From an uncultured Oscillospiraceae bacterium (GTDB lineage: Bacteria; Bacillota; Clostridia; Oscillospirales; Ruminococcaceae), in assembly GCA_900552845.1 (NCBI GenBank), contig USBC01000034.1:1-13894 (forward strand): 13,894 nucleotides of DNA, read 5' to 3'. Shown piece after piece: positions 1 through 5,740 of this stretch (within the stretch, counting starts at the first letter, position 1; every line of letters begins with the position of its first letter). Below the pieces are notes generated by a model. That model saw only the letters and a list, made by a program, of their open reading frames with translations, searched no databases and had not been told where the DNA came from. The position numbers and the translations under genes were made by a program.

Positions 1-177
1 AAGGGAATAGATGCCCGGCAGATCTACTACCGAGCAGTTTTTTTCTCCCCGAATATCCCCTGTTTTCTGATCAACGGTGACGCCGGGAAAGTTCCCGACA
101 TGCTGGTTGGAGCCGGTGAGGGCATTGAACAGCGTGGTTTTGCCGCAGTTTTGGTTGCCGACCAATGCGAAGATCAT
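1..177 (-). CDS. feoB: Ferrous iron transport protein B (FeoB), N-terminal fragment
   Basis: The first 59 residues of FeoB, the inner-membrane Fe(II) transporter with an N-terminal GTPase domain; the rest lies beyond the left edge. The start reads MIFALVGNQNCGKTTLFNAL. The G1/P-loop GNQNCGKTT is at residues 7-15, the switch-I region follows with NFPGVT (29-34), and the G3 motif DLPG is at 52-55, followed by IYSL. All are typical of FeoB, and most FeoB proteins start only a few residues before the P-loop, as here. The ATG overlaps the TGA of feoA (ATGA, positions 177-174), so the two are translationally coupled in one operon. Partial only because of the window edge; there is no sign of a broken gene. 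Confidence 0.96.
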   Translation of the reverse strand, partial: MIFALVGNQNCGKTTLFNALTGSNQHVGNFPGVTVDQKTGDIRGEKNCSVVDLPGIYSL

Positions 178-404
178 GCCGTCTCCTCCCTCACTTCTAT
201 TTTTTGGGCTTCCTCCACCCGCAGCGTCAGTTCATATCCTCTTACCCTTATCTCGATGGGATCGCCCATCGGAGCAACCTTTTGCAGTGTGACGCGGGTG
301 CGGGGAATCAACCCCATATCCAAAAGACGGCAGCGCAGGGCGCCATCGCCCCCCACCGCAGTAATAATGCCGGAAGTACCGGTTTTCAGTTCATTCAAAG
401 TCAT
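174..404 (-). CDS. feoA: Ferrous iron transport protein A (FeoA)
   Basis: A 76-residue SH3-like cytosolic protein that accompanies FeoB in Fe(II) uptake. The sequence starts MTLNELKTGTSGIITAVGGD and contains the FeoA hallmarks LRCRLLDMGLIPRT (about residues 24-37), a VAPMGDPIEIRVRGYELTLR block (about 43-62) and a C-terminal helix VEEAQKIEV. Length is normal for the family (about 75-85 aa). I chose the ATG at 404 because the family usually begins at this MTLxxLK; a GTG three codons upstream (413) is an in-frame alternative and is not excluded. The stop overlaps the feoB start by 4 nt. The gene is divergent from sigK and has a plausible sigma-A promoter at 446-474. Confidence 0.95.
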   Translation of the reverse strand: MTLNELKTGTSGIITAVGGDGALRCRLLDMGLIPRTRVTLQKVAPMGDPIEIRVRGYELTLRVEEAQKIEVREETA

Positions 405-426
405 ATGCCCCACTCTTTTCTTACGG

Positions 427-441
427 ACAAATATAATCTGT
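427..441. promoter_or_regulatory. Possible operator over the feoAB start site
   Basis: ACAAATATAATCTGT is an imperfect palindrome (ACAAA against TCTGT, one mismatch) lying just downstream of the feo -10, over the predicted transcription start. Position suits a repressor site, and the DtxR-like protein at 3412-3786 is an obvious candidate, but the sequence is not the classical DtxR box and is AT-rich. Weak support. Confidence 0.25.
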
Positions 442-445
442 ACCC

Positions 446-474
446 ATTTTATTATAAGACGGCGGAAATATCAA
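446..474 (-). promoter_or_regulatory. Predicted sigma-A promoter of feoAB
   Basis: On the minus strand, TTGATA (474-469) is followed after 17 nt by TAAAAT (451-446), which are good -35 and -10 matches. Transcription would begin near position 439, about 35 nt before the feoA ATG. Confidence 0.55.
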
Positions 475-553
475 GTATCCGACGGGGATCGGCGGATTTT
501 TTGGCTGAGGGACAGACAAACATGCAGGGCGTTGTCCGTTTTGGGTGGGACTG

Positions 554-581
554 GCATGATTCTGTCGTCGGGGCATATTCT
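554..581 (+). promoter_or_regulatory. Possible sporulation (sigma-E/sigma-K type) promoter of sigK
   Basis: CATATTCT at 574-581 resembles the -10 of mother-cell promoters (CATACAAT for sigma-E, CATAnnnTA for sigma-K). GCATG at 554-558 is a weak -35 about 15 nt upstream. sigK is known to be transcribed by these forms in Bacillus, so the match is expected, but the -35 is poor and the predicted start is very close to the ribosome site. Confidence 0.25.
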
Positions 582-605
582 CTAAAGGGAGAGGGGGAAT
601 TTGCA

Positions 606-1289
606 ATGATGGGCGCAATGGTACTGACGCTTTTGGGCGGACTATGGCTGTTGACATTACATGTTTCTGCTTCGGGGTCGTTCCCGCGGCCACTGACGGC
701 AAAGCAGGAGCGGGAGTGCTTGGAGCGAATGAAGGCGGGCGACCGCTCGGCGCGGGGAGAACTGGTGGAGCATAACCTGCGGTTGGTGGCACATATTGTG
801 AAAAAATACTACGCGGTAAGCGGGGAGCAGGACGACTTGATCTCTATTGGGACGATAGGTCTGATAAAAGCGGTGGAAAGCTACGATATGAATAAGAAAA
901 CCCGGTTTGCGACCTATGCGGCAAGGTGTATAGAAAATGAAATACTAATGTATTTCCGAGGGAAGCGAAAAACCGCCGGGGATCTTTCATTGGACGACCC
1001 GATCGACACCGACCGTGACGGCAACAGTCTGACGCTGATGGAACTGGTGAGCGATGAGGAGGATATTATCAGCCGGCTGGATATGATGCTGCAGGCAGAG
1101 AAGCTGAGAAGCGTTTTCGGGCTGCTGGAGCAGCGGGAGCAGAAGGTGCTGAGGCTGCGCTATGGTCTGAACAATCGTCCGCCGATGACCCAGAGGGAGA
1201 TCGCAAGGAAGCTGAATATCTCCCGCAGCTATGTTTCTCGTTTGGAAAAGCATGCCATAGAGCGACTGAGGGAGGAGATGACGAAGTAG
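606..1289 (+). CDS. sigK: RNA polymerase sporulation sigma factor SigK (pro-sigma-K)
   Basis: Late mother-cell sigma factor of endospore formation, 227 aa. Residues 1-20 (MMGAMVLTLLGGLWLLTLHV) form a hydrophobic pro-sequence, the part that in Bacillus tethers pro-sigma-K to the membrane until SpoIVFB cleaves it. Then come FPRPL (26-30) and region 2 with EHNLRLVAHIVKKYY (55-69), DLISIGTIGLIKAVESYD (77-94) and FATYAARCIENEILMYFR (101-118). Region 4 ends the protein, with the helix-turn-helix TQREIARKLNISRSYVSRLE (195-214). The spacing and wording closely follow Bacillus SigK. I chose ATG 606 (609 is equally in frame) because a purine-rich site AAAGGGAGAGGGGG lies at 584-597 and it includes the whole pro-sequence. 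The frame is open further upstream to 165 but that part is antisense to feoA. The gene is uninterrupted, so there is no skin-type element here. Confidence 0.95.
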   Translation: MMGAMVLTLLGGLWLLTLHVSASGSFPRPLTAKQERECLERMKAGDRSARGELVEHNLRLVAHIVKKYYAVSGEQDDLISIGTIGLIKAVESYDMNKKTRFATYAARCIENEILMYFRGKRKTAGDLSLDDPIDTDRDGNSLTLMELVSDEEDIISRLDMMLQAEKLRSVFGLLEQREQKVLRLRYGLNNRPPMTQREIARKLNISRSYVSRLEKHAIERLREEMTK

Positions 1290-1292
1290 GAC

Positions 1293-1321
1293 TTGCCGAA
1301 AGGGCGAAAATACGCTATGAT
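1293..1321 (+). promoter_or_regulatory. Possible promoter for the DUF1643 gene
   Basis: TTGCCG (1293-1298), 17 nt, TATGAT (1316-1321), sitting just after the sigK stop. The -10 is good and the -35 only half matches. It would allow expression separate from sigK. Confidence 0.35.
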
Positions 1322-1348
1322 GGGGAAAAGATTTCTTGGAGGTACTAC

Positions 1349-1960
1349 ATGCATATTCCTGCCGTCGCGACCAGCGAAATGGAGGTGCTTTCCTTTGCCG
1401 AGGCGATGCGCCGAAGCGGACGGGAGGCCGATTATGATACCGACCGGTGGCTGTATGTGCCGGATTTTTATACCGAATACCGTTATGTATTAGGCACAAG
1501 GGGCGAAAAGCCGTTGATTTGCATTGGAGTAAACCCATCGACAGCAGAACCGGAGCATTTGGATAATACGCTCAAATCGGTGGAGCGTATTGCAATGGGG
1601 AACGGCTATGACAGCTTTATTATGTTTAATGTTTATCCGCAGCGTGCCACCCGTCCGCAGGATATGGAAAAGGAACGGGACGAGCGGCTGCACCGTGCCA
1701 ACATGGAGGCATTCCGGTATATTCTGAGCCTTACCGAGACACCGACGGTATGGGCGGCATGGGGAAATATTATAGAAATGCGTCCCTACCTGAAAAGCTG
1801 CGTACAGGATATGATAGCAGCAGGAGAGCAGCATGGCGCCCGATGGGTGACGGCTGGGCAGCGCTCGGTGAAGGGACACCCGCATCATCCGTTGTACCTG
1901 AAAAAAGACAGCAGGCTGGATCCCTTTGATGTGGCGCGGTACTGCGCCGAATGTCTGTAA
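1349..1960 (+). CDS. DUF1643 domain-containing protein
   Basis: A 203-aa soluble protein of the uncharacterised DUF1643 family. The family core is visible: RYVLG (45-49), then ICIGVNPSTAE (57-67) with the characteristic NPSTA, a short D-N-T stretch where other members have DDPTI, the strand FIMFNVYPQRATRP (90-103), and VWAAWGN in the second half. A C-terminal GHPHHPLYL motif matches the family's usual GxPxHPLYL end. The start is set by GGAGG at 1338-1342, 6 nt before the ATG. No signal peptide or membrane segment. It lies 59 nt after sigK and before a strong terminator, so it could be read from sigK or from its own weak promoter. The biochemical function of DUF1643 is not established and nothing here reveals it. 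The 3' end is tandemly duplicated (see the repeat at 1939-1983). Confidence 0.9.
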   Translation: MHIPAVATSEMEVLSFAEAMRRSGREADYDTDRWLYVPDFYTEYRYVLGTRGEKPLICIGVNPSTAEPEHLDNTLKSVERIAMGNGYDSFIMFNVYPQRATRPQDMEKERDERLHRANMEAFRYILSLTETPTVWAAWGNIIEMRPYLKSCVQDMIAAGEQHGARWVTAGQRSVKGHPHHPLYLKKDSRLDPFDVARYCAECL

Positions 1961-1983
1961 GTACTGCGCTGAATGTCTGGTAA
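1939..1983 (+). repeat. Imperfect tandem duplication of the DUF1643 gene's 3' end
   Basis: GTACTGCGCCGAATGTCTGTAA (1939-1960, the last codons and stop) is followed at once by GTACTGCGCTGAATGTCTGGTAA (1961-1983). The copies differ by one C-to-T change and one added G. The second copy is outside the reading frame after the stop. Confidence 0.85.
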
Positions 1984-2009
1984 TTTTATATCTGAACAGC
2001 AAAAGAAAA

Positions 2010-2050
2010 GGCACAGTCGGGGGAAGTCCCTTGACTGTGCCGAGTTTTAT
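2010..2050. terminator. Bidirectional rho-independent terminator
   Basis: GGCACAGTC (2010-2018) pairs perfectly with GACTGTGCC (2033-2041), and the stem extends inward (GGGGG with CCCTT, including two G-T pairs) to a 4-nt loop AAGT. On the plus strand GAGTTTTATTCTTTT follows; on the minus strand TTTTCTTTT follows. It therefore serves both the DUF1643 gene and the convergent DUF2130 gene, whose stop lies within the plus-side T tract. Confidence 0.88.
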
Positions 2051-3390
2051 TCTTTTGGCTCCTCCAAAAGAGGCGGTGTTTGGGCGGTCTCCAGTTCCTT
2101 GAACATTGCCTGCATGGTGGGGTTGTTTTTGGTCAGGCGCTTAACGGACAGCTCCTGTGCTTTATTATTGGCAAGCCGTAGGTTGTCCTCAGAGGAGAGC
2201 AATGCATCCTTGGTCTTTTGCAGATGGGAGATGGTTTTGTCGATCTCCTCAATGGCGGTTTTGAACTTGCGGCTGGCAATATCATAATTGCGGCCGAAGC
2301 GGGACTTAAAGTCATTCATTTCCGCCTCGAAATTGGAGATATCAATATTCTGACTGCGGATCTCCGCAAGCTGGCGCCGGTATTCCACGGTATGCAGTGC
2401 CGAGCTTCGCAGCAGCGTGATGATGGGGATAAAGAACTGCGGGCGAATGACATACATTTTGGGGTAACGGTAGCTGACATCGGTGATGCCGCCATACAAT
2501 TCACTGTCCGGCTCCAGCAGAGAGACCAGAATGGCATACTCACAGCCTTTTTCCTGACGATCCTTATCCAACTCCTTAAAGAAATCCTCATTCTTCTTTT
2601 TGGTGGCGGTGGAATCCATCTCGTTTTTCATCTCAAACATAATGGAGAGAAATTCGATGCCGTCCTCGGTGGCTTCACGGTAGATATAATCGCCCTTGCT
2701 GCCGGTACGGGCGTCGTTATCCTTTTCAAAATAGGCATAAGGGAATGCTGCGGCACGCAGACGATTGAACTCAGTCTCGCAATGCTGCTCCAGTGTTTCG
2801 CCTACCATCTTGGTGGAAAGACGCGCCTTGAGATCCTTGTAATATTCAATAGTCTCCTCCTTGGCGCGCAGCTGTATGGCGAAGTTTTCCCGCAGCGCCT
2901 GCTGCTTTTGCAGACTTTCGGTGGCGGCTTCCTTGAGCTTATAGTTCAGCTCGGCAATCTGCCGGTCACGGTCGGTCAGCTCGTCTTTTTTCTCCTCTAC
3001 CGCCCGAGTGATGGCAAGCTGGCGGGAGAGCTCCTCTTTCTCCAGTCGGGCACGCAGCTCGGTGATCTGCTGTTCCCTTTGCGCAAGGCTTTCGTTTTGC
3101 TTTTCCAGCGCTTCCTTGATTGCCAGCTCCTGATGGGACTGACGGGTGGTCAGCTCGGCTTTCAGCTCTGCGATCTGCCGGAGAAGCTCTGCTTCGGACT
3201 GCTCCTGTGCGCGGGCTGCCTGAGTGCGCACCAGCTCAATATCCTTTTGCTTTTCTGCGGCAAGCTGCTTTTCCCGCAGGGTCAGCTCCCGACGGAATTC
3301 CTCATCGCGTACCTGCCCCACAATGGCGGCGTAGCCGGATTCATCGACGGTAAACACCTCGCCGCAGCGGGGACATTTAATCTCATGCAT
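2047..3390 (-). CDS. DUF2130 domain-containing coiled-coil protein
   Basis: A 447-aa soluble protein. The N-terminus has a short zinc-ribbon-like knuckle, IKCPRCGEVFTVDESGY (4-20), with only one Cys pair (C6, C9). Residues about 28-192 are a long charged coiled coil rich in E, K, Q and L. The globular DUF2130 region follows (about 193-340), starting VGETLEQHCETEFN. It contains GDYIY (233-237) and FEMKNE (252-257), and ends in a second coiled-coil stretch (about 340-415). The D234...E253-M-K255 spacing resembles a PD-(D/E)XK nuclease core, but that is my inference; the family is officially of unknown function. The start is set by GGGAGGAAG about 7 nt before the ATG. It lies 21 nt downstream of the DtxR-like gene and is probably co-transcribed with it. 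Confidence 0.9.
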   Translation of the reverse strand: MHEIKCPRCGEVFTVDESGYAAIVGQVRDEEFRRELTLREKQLAAEKQKDIELVRTQAARAQEQSEAELLRQIAELKAELTTRQSHQELAIKEALEKQNESLAQREQQITELRARLEKEELSRQLAITRAVEEKKDELTDRDRQIAELNYKLKEAATESLQKQQALRENFAIQLRAKEETIEYYKDLKARLSTKMVGETLEQHCETEFNRLRAAAFPYAYFEKDNDARTGSKGDYIYREATEDGIEFLSIMFEMKNEMDSTATKKKNEDFFKELDKDRQEKGCEYAILVSLLEPDSELYGGITDVSYRYPKMYVIRPQFFIPIITLLRSSALHTVEYRRQLAEIRSQNIDISNFEAEMNDFKSRFGRNYDIASRKFKTAIEEIDKTISHLQKTKDALLSSEDNLRLANNKAQELSVKRLTKNNPTMQAMFKELETAQTPPLLEEPKE

Positions 3391-3411
3391 AAGTGCTTCC
3401 TCCCGCTTCGT

Positions 3412-3786
3412 TTACTGCTGCCCGCGCCTCAAGGCGTGGCGCTTGATTGCCTCCATAGAGGCATCACTGATGACATGCTCCATTTTGCAGGCGTCCTCGA
3501 CGGCGGTTTTTTCATCGACGCCCAAACTGATAAGAAAGCCGGAAAGCAGACGGTGCCGCTCATAGATCTTTTCGGCGACGGCTCTGCCCTCCTCGGTGAG
3601 GGTGATCCCGCCGTCCTCCGCCACATGGATATAGCCACCCTGCCGCAGAATACCGACGGCGCGGCTGACGCTGGGCTTGGAGTAGCCCATTTCTTCGCCG
3701 ATATCTATAGCGCGGACAAAACCGGAGCGCTGGCTGAGCACAAGAATCGTCTCCAGATACATTTCGCCGGATTCCTGTAGGGACAT
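3412..3786 (-). CDS. DtxR/MntR-family metal-dependent transcriptional repressor
   Basis: A 124-aa metalloregulator with an N-terminal winged helix (EMYLETILVL 8-17; recognition region YSKPSVSRAVGILRQGGYI 35-53; wing ITLTEEG 61-67) and a dimerisation/metal domain (about 70-124). By alignment with DtxR from memory, the ligands are M9, H78, C100, E103 and H104 (in EDACKMEHVISD). These correspond to DtxR Met10, His79, Cys102, Glu105 and His106. MntR proteins have Asp and Glu at the Met and Cys positions, so this looks like an iron-sensing type. There is no C-terminal SH3 domain, as in other short members. It is the first gene of a two-gene unit with DUF2130, has its own promoter and a possible autoregulatory site. 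feoAB is the obvious nearby target, but that is inferred. Confidence 0.92.
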   Translation of the reverse strand: MSLQESGEMYLETILVLSQRSGFVRAIDIGEEMGYSKPSVSRAVGILRQGGYIHVAEDGGITLTEEGRAVAEKIYERHRLLSGFLISLGVDEKTAVEDACKMEHVISDASMEAIKRHALRRGQQ

Positions 3787-3802
3787 AAGGACACCTTCTT
3801 TT

Positions 3803-3826
3803 CTTTAAGGGATATATATATTAAAG
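3803..3826. promoter_or_regulatory. Possible autoregulatory operator of the DtxR-like gene
   Basis: A perfect 6-bp inverted repeat, CTTTAA (3803-3808) and TTAAAG (3821-3826), flanks a 12-bp AT-rich centre. It overlaps the end of the predicted -10 of the repressor gene and covers its transcription start. Position suits autorepression; the sequence is AT-rich and not a classical DtxR box. Confidence 0.35.
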
Positions 3827-3853
3827 GATAGCACAAAGGAAAGAAAGTTGCAA
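3825..3853 (-). promoter_or_regulatory. Predicted promoter of the DtxR-DUF2130 unit
   Basis: On the minus strand, TTGCAA (3853-3848), 17 nt, TATCCT (3830-3825), each a 4-of-6 match. Start of transcription would be near 3818, about 30 nt before the ATG at 3786. Confidence 0.4.
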
Positions 3854-3970
3854 GGGAACGGGCAGGGGAATTTTGGAAGAGCATGGGAAAGATGGCGGGA
3901 TATGGTGAATGGCAGACCGGATTTCATGCGGATATTTTTGGGACGCTGATTGGTACCGGCGATTACATAA

Positions 3971-4011
3971 AATAAAAAAACGAACCCCTTCCCAATGGAA
4001 AGAGGCTTGTT
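3971..4011 (-). terminator. Terminator of the tRNA-Thr gene
   Basis: On the minus strand a hairpin (4011-3979) pairs AACAAGCCTCTTTCC with GGGAAGGGGTTCGTT around an ATT loop, with one mismatch and some G-T pairs. It is followed by TTTTTTTATTTT (to 3971). It lies 10 nt after the tRNA 3' end. Confidence 0.75.
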
Positions 4012-4021
4012 TTTATGGACT

Positions 4022-4097
4022 TGGAGCTGGAAACGTGACTTGAACACGCGACCTGCTGATTACGAATCAGCTGCTCTACCGGCTGAGCTATTCCAGC
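4022..4097 (-). tRNA. tRNA-Thr, anticodon CGT
   Basis: A 76-nt cloverleaf on the minus strand. Acceptor stem GCTGGAA (4097-4091) pairs with TTCCAGC (4032-4026), the discriminator is T, and CCA is encoded (4024-4022). The D arm has GCTC/GAGC. The anticodon stem GCTGA/TCAGC holds the loop TTCGTAA, giving anticodon CGT, which reads the Thr codon ACG. The T arm has the loop TTCAAGT. All four arms pair, so the gene looks functional. Confidence 0.95.
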
Positions 4098-4128
4098 AGC
4101 TTTTGGCGTTCTTCAGGACACCTTCGCT

Positions 4129-4157
4129 ATTCTAACATACCCTGCGAAAAAAATCAA
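4129..4157 (-). promoter_or_regulatory. Promoter of the tRNA-Thr gene
   Basis: On the minus strand, TTGATT (4157-4152), 17 nt, TAGAAT (4134-4129), preceded by TG one base upstream of the -10 (extended -10). Start of transcription is expected near 4122, about 25 nt before the tRNA 5' end. Confidence 0.65.
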
Positions 4158-4178
4158 TCAAAATTCACGCACAGTTCA

Positions 4179-4207
4179 TTTACTTTCGCAGAAGACGGCT
4201 CTATAAT
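4179..4207 (+). promoter_or_regulatory. Promoter of the D-Ala-D-Ala carboxypeptidase gene
   Basis: TTTACT (4179-4184), 17 nt, and a consensus TATAAT (4202-4207). Start of transcription is expected near 4214. It is back to back with the tRNA promoter. Confidence 0.65.
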
Positions 4208-4229
4208 AGGGAACAGACTATATCTTAAC

Positions 4230-4233
4230 GGAG
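4230..4233 (+). promoter_or_regulatory. Ribosome site that decides the carboxypeptidase start
   Basis: GGAG sits 1 nt before the ATG at 4235, too close to use, and 10 nt before the in-frame ATG at 4244, which is within the workable range. This favours 4244 as the start. Confidence 0.55.
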
Positions 4234-4243
4234 CATGAACACG

Positions 4244-5557
4244 ATGAGGAGATTTTTAGCGCTGCTATTGGCGGTGATGATAGGAATGATGGCGGCGGTT
4301 CCTGCAGCCGCTGCCGAGGACGAGGTACCGAAGACCTTCAGCAACGCCTATGTGGTAATGGACGCCAAAACCGGACAGGTGCTGCTGCAAAAGAATATGT
4401 ATGAAAGGAAGTATCCCGCCAGCATTACCAAGATACTGACAACGGCGCTGGGCTTGACATATGCAAAGCCGGAGGACAAGATCACTGTCTCGCAGGAGAC
4501 AGTAAGCGATATATGGAAATGGGGGGATACCACCCATCTGGCGCTGGAACCGGGAGAGATTATTACACTGAGGGACGCCCTGTACGGGGCGATGGTGGAA
4601 TCCGCCAATGACTGTGCCAATGCAGTGGCGCAGGCGGTAAGCGGAAATCTGGCGGAATTTGCGGAGCTGATGAATCGTCAGGTATTGGCGCTGGGACTTT
4701 CTGATACTCATTTTACCAATGCGCACGGTCTGCCGGATAAAGACCACTATACCACGGCCTATGACATGGCGCGCATTACCCGCTGGGCGATGACCGTTGA
4801 GGGCTTTGAGGAATACTTTTGTGCAACGGAATACACCCTGCCCATTGACAATAAAAAACCGGTAGAGCGCCACATAGGAACCCACCATCATATGCTGGTG
4901 GAGAGCGACTACTATTATCCCTATGCCAAGGGCGGAAAACTGGGTTGGACAACTGAGGCGCAGCATACAGCGGTGACATGGGCGGAAAAAGACGGACTAT
5001 CGCTGCTGTGCGTGGTGCTGGATTGCAGCGACAAATGGGGCAAATACAAGGACACAGCGGCGCTTTTTGATTACTGCTTTGAGCGGTACAGCATGGTTTC
5101 GGTAAAAACCGAGGAGATTGCAAACTATGACATACCGGTGGGCAGTCTGACCAAAACAGCCGGTATGGTACATATTGCTCCAACAGGAGATCTGGATATT
5201 CTGGTGCCAAAGGGAACTGCCGTGGAGAGCATTGCGCTGAAATACAATATGCCCAGCCGCTACAAGATAGGAGAGCGCATCGATCCACAGGTGGAGATCT
5301 GGTGCGGAGGCGAGCTGGTCGGCACCTTCCCGATGGAATATACCGTGGAAAGCTATGCGCCGGCAGAGGATACCTCCGGGGAGGAGACGCCTGCACCGAT
5401 GGGTACAGCAGTGCTGACCGTGCTGAAGTGGGTCGGTATTGTGCTGGGGACACTGGTTCTTGTGCTGCTTGTTCTGCGCGCGTATTTTATGACACGCCGT
5501 CGCCGTCGTGCCAGACGCCGTCGTCAGGCACAAAACCGGCAGGGCAGGGCAAGGTGA
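4244..5557 (+). CDS. D-alanyl-D-alanine carboxypeptidase (DacF/PBP5 type), membrane-anchored
   Basis: A 437-aa serine-type penicillin-binding protein (peptidase S11) that trims the terminal D-Ala of peptidoglycan stem peptides outside the membrane. Residues 1-24 form a signal peptide with AAAA before the mature start. The catalytic motif S60-I-T-K63 (in YPASITKIL) and the second motif S120-A-N122 are present. The third motif, normally K-T-G, reads K232-L-G234 in GGKLGWTTEA, an unusual change at a substrate-contacting residue. Residues about 300-380 form the usual beta-rich second domain. Instead of the typical amphipathic C-terminal anchor there is a clear transmembrane helix (about 392-415) followed by a strongly basic tail (TRRRRRARRRRQ and on to RAR). 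The start at 4244 is chosen by ribosome-site spacing; 4235 is the alternative. The precise paralogue (DacF, DacB or other) is not settled. Confidence 0.93.
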   Translation: MRRFLALLLAVMIGMMAAVPAAAAEDEVPKTFSNAYVVMDAKTGQVLLQKNMYERKYPASITKILTTALGLTYAKPEDKITVSQETVSDIWKWGDTTHLALEPGEIITLRDALYGAMVESANDCANAVAQAVSGNLAEFAELMNRQVLALGLSDTHFTNAHGLPDKDHYTTAYDMARITRWAMTVEGFEEYFCATEYTLPIDNKKPVERHIGTHHHMLVESDYYYPYAKGGKLGWTTEAQHTAVTWAEKDGLSLLCVVLDCSDKWGKYKDTAALFDYCFERYSMVSVKTEEIANYDIPVGSLTKTAGMVHIAPTGDLDILVPKGTAVESIALKYNMPSRYKIGERIDPQVEIWCGGELVGTFPMEYTVESYAPAEDTSGEETPAPMGTAVLTVLKWVGIVLGTLVLVLLVLRAYFMTRRRRRARRRRQAQNRQGRAR

Positions 5558-5573
5558 AAGTTCGGTAAAAGAG

Positions 5574-5608
5574 ATAGGGCAGACTGCTGAGTCTGCCTTA
5601 TATTTATG
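5574..5608 (+). terminator. Probable terminator after the carboxypeptidase gene
   Basis: ATAGGGCAGACT (5574-5585) pairs with AGTCTGCCTTAT (5590-5601), 12 bp with one G-T pair and a 4-nt loop GCTG. The following T tract is weak (ATTTATG), so termination may be partial. Confidence 0.6.
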
Positions 5609-5654
5609 CAACTGCACAAAGTTTCTAAAAAGGAGGTCTTTGCAGGAAATAGAC

Positions 5655-5684
5655 TGGACATCTTTCCCCAAAATGAGTTACAAT
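5655..5684 (+). promoter_or_regulatory. Predicted promoter of the Na/Pi cotransporter gene
   Basis: TGGACA (5655-5660), 18 nt, TACAAT (5679-5684). The -10 is embedded in a palindromic 15-mer that recurs at the GntR promoter. Transcription start is expected near 5691, giving a leader of about 50 nt. Confidence 0.6.
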
Positions 5685-5693
5685 AAATTTGTA
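5679..5693. promoter_or_regulatory. Putative operator, copy 1 (TACAATAAATTTGTA)
   Basis: Inverted repeat TACAA-N5-TTGTA covering the -10 and the expected transcription start of the Na/Pi cotransporter gene. The identical 15 bases occur at 7671-7685 in the same place relative to the GntR-gene promoter. A repressor bound here would block RNA polymerase. The regulator is not known; the GntR protein is a candidate. Confidence 0.45.
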
Positions 5694-5740
5694 TACGGAG
5701 ATGAAAAATGGGTAGGAATGCCCCTGAAGGAGAATAAAAC

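Noticed and set aside
165..605. Upstream extension of the sigK frame, which is open back to 165
   Set aside because: This part is antisense to feoA and the feo promoter, has no SigK-like content, and the strong ribosome site lies just before 606.
2218..3780. A long plus-strand open frame of about 520 codons
   Set aside because: It lies wholly antisense to the DUF2130 and DtxR-like genes, which have clear family motifs and ribosome sites; the plus-strand protein resembles nothing and is a shadow.
5627..5715. An orphan AAAAAGGAGG site (5627-5636) with a TTG at 5640, and a 4-codon ORF (MKNG) at 5701-5715, as possible leader peptides
   Set aside because: The first ORF spans the predicted promoter of the cotransporter gene and its TTG is only 3 nt from the site; the 4-codon ORF has its GGAG directly against the ATG. 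Neither is convincing.
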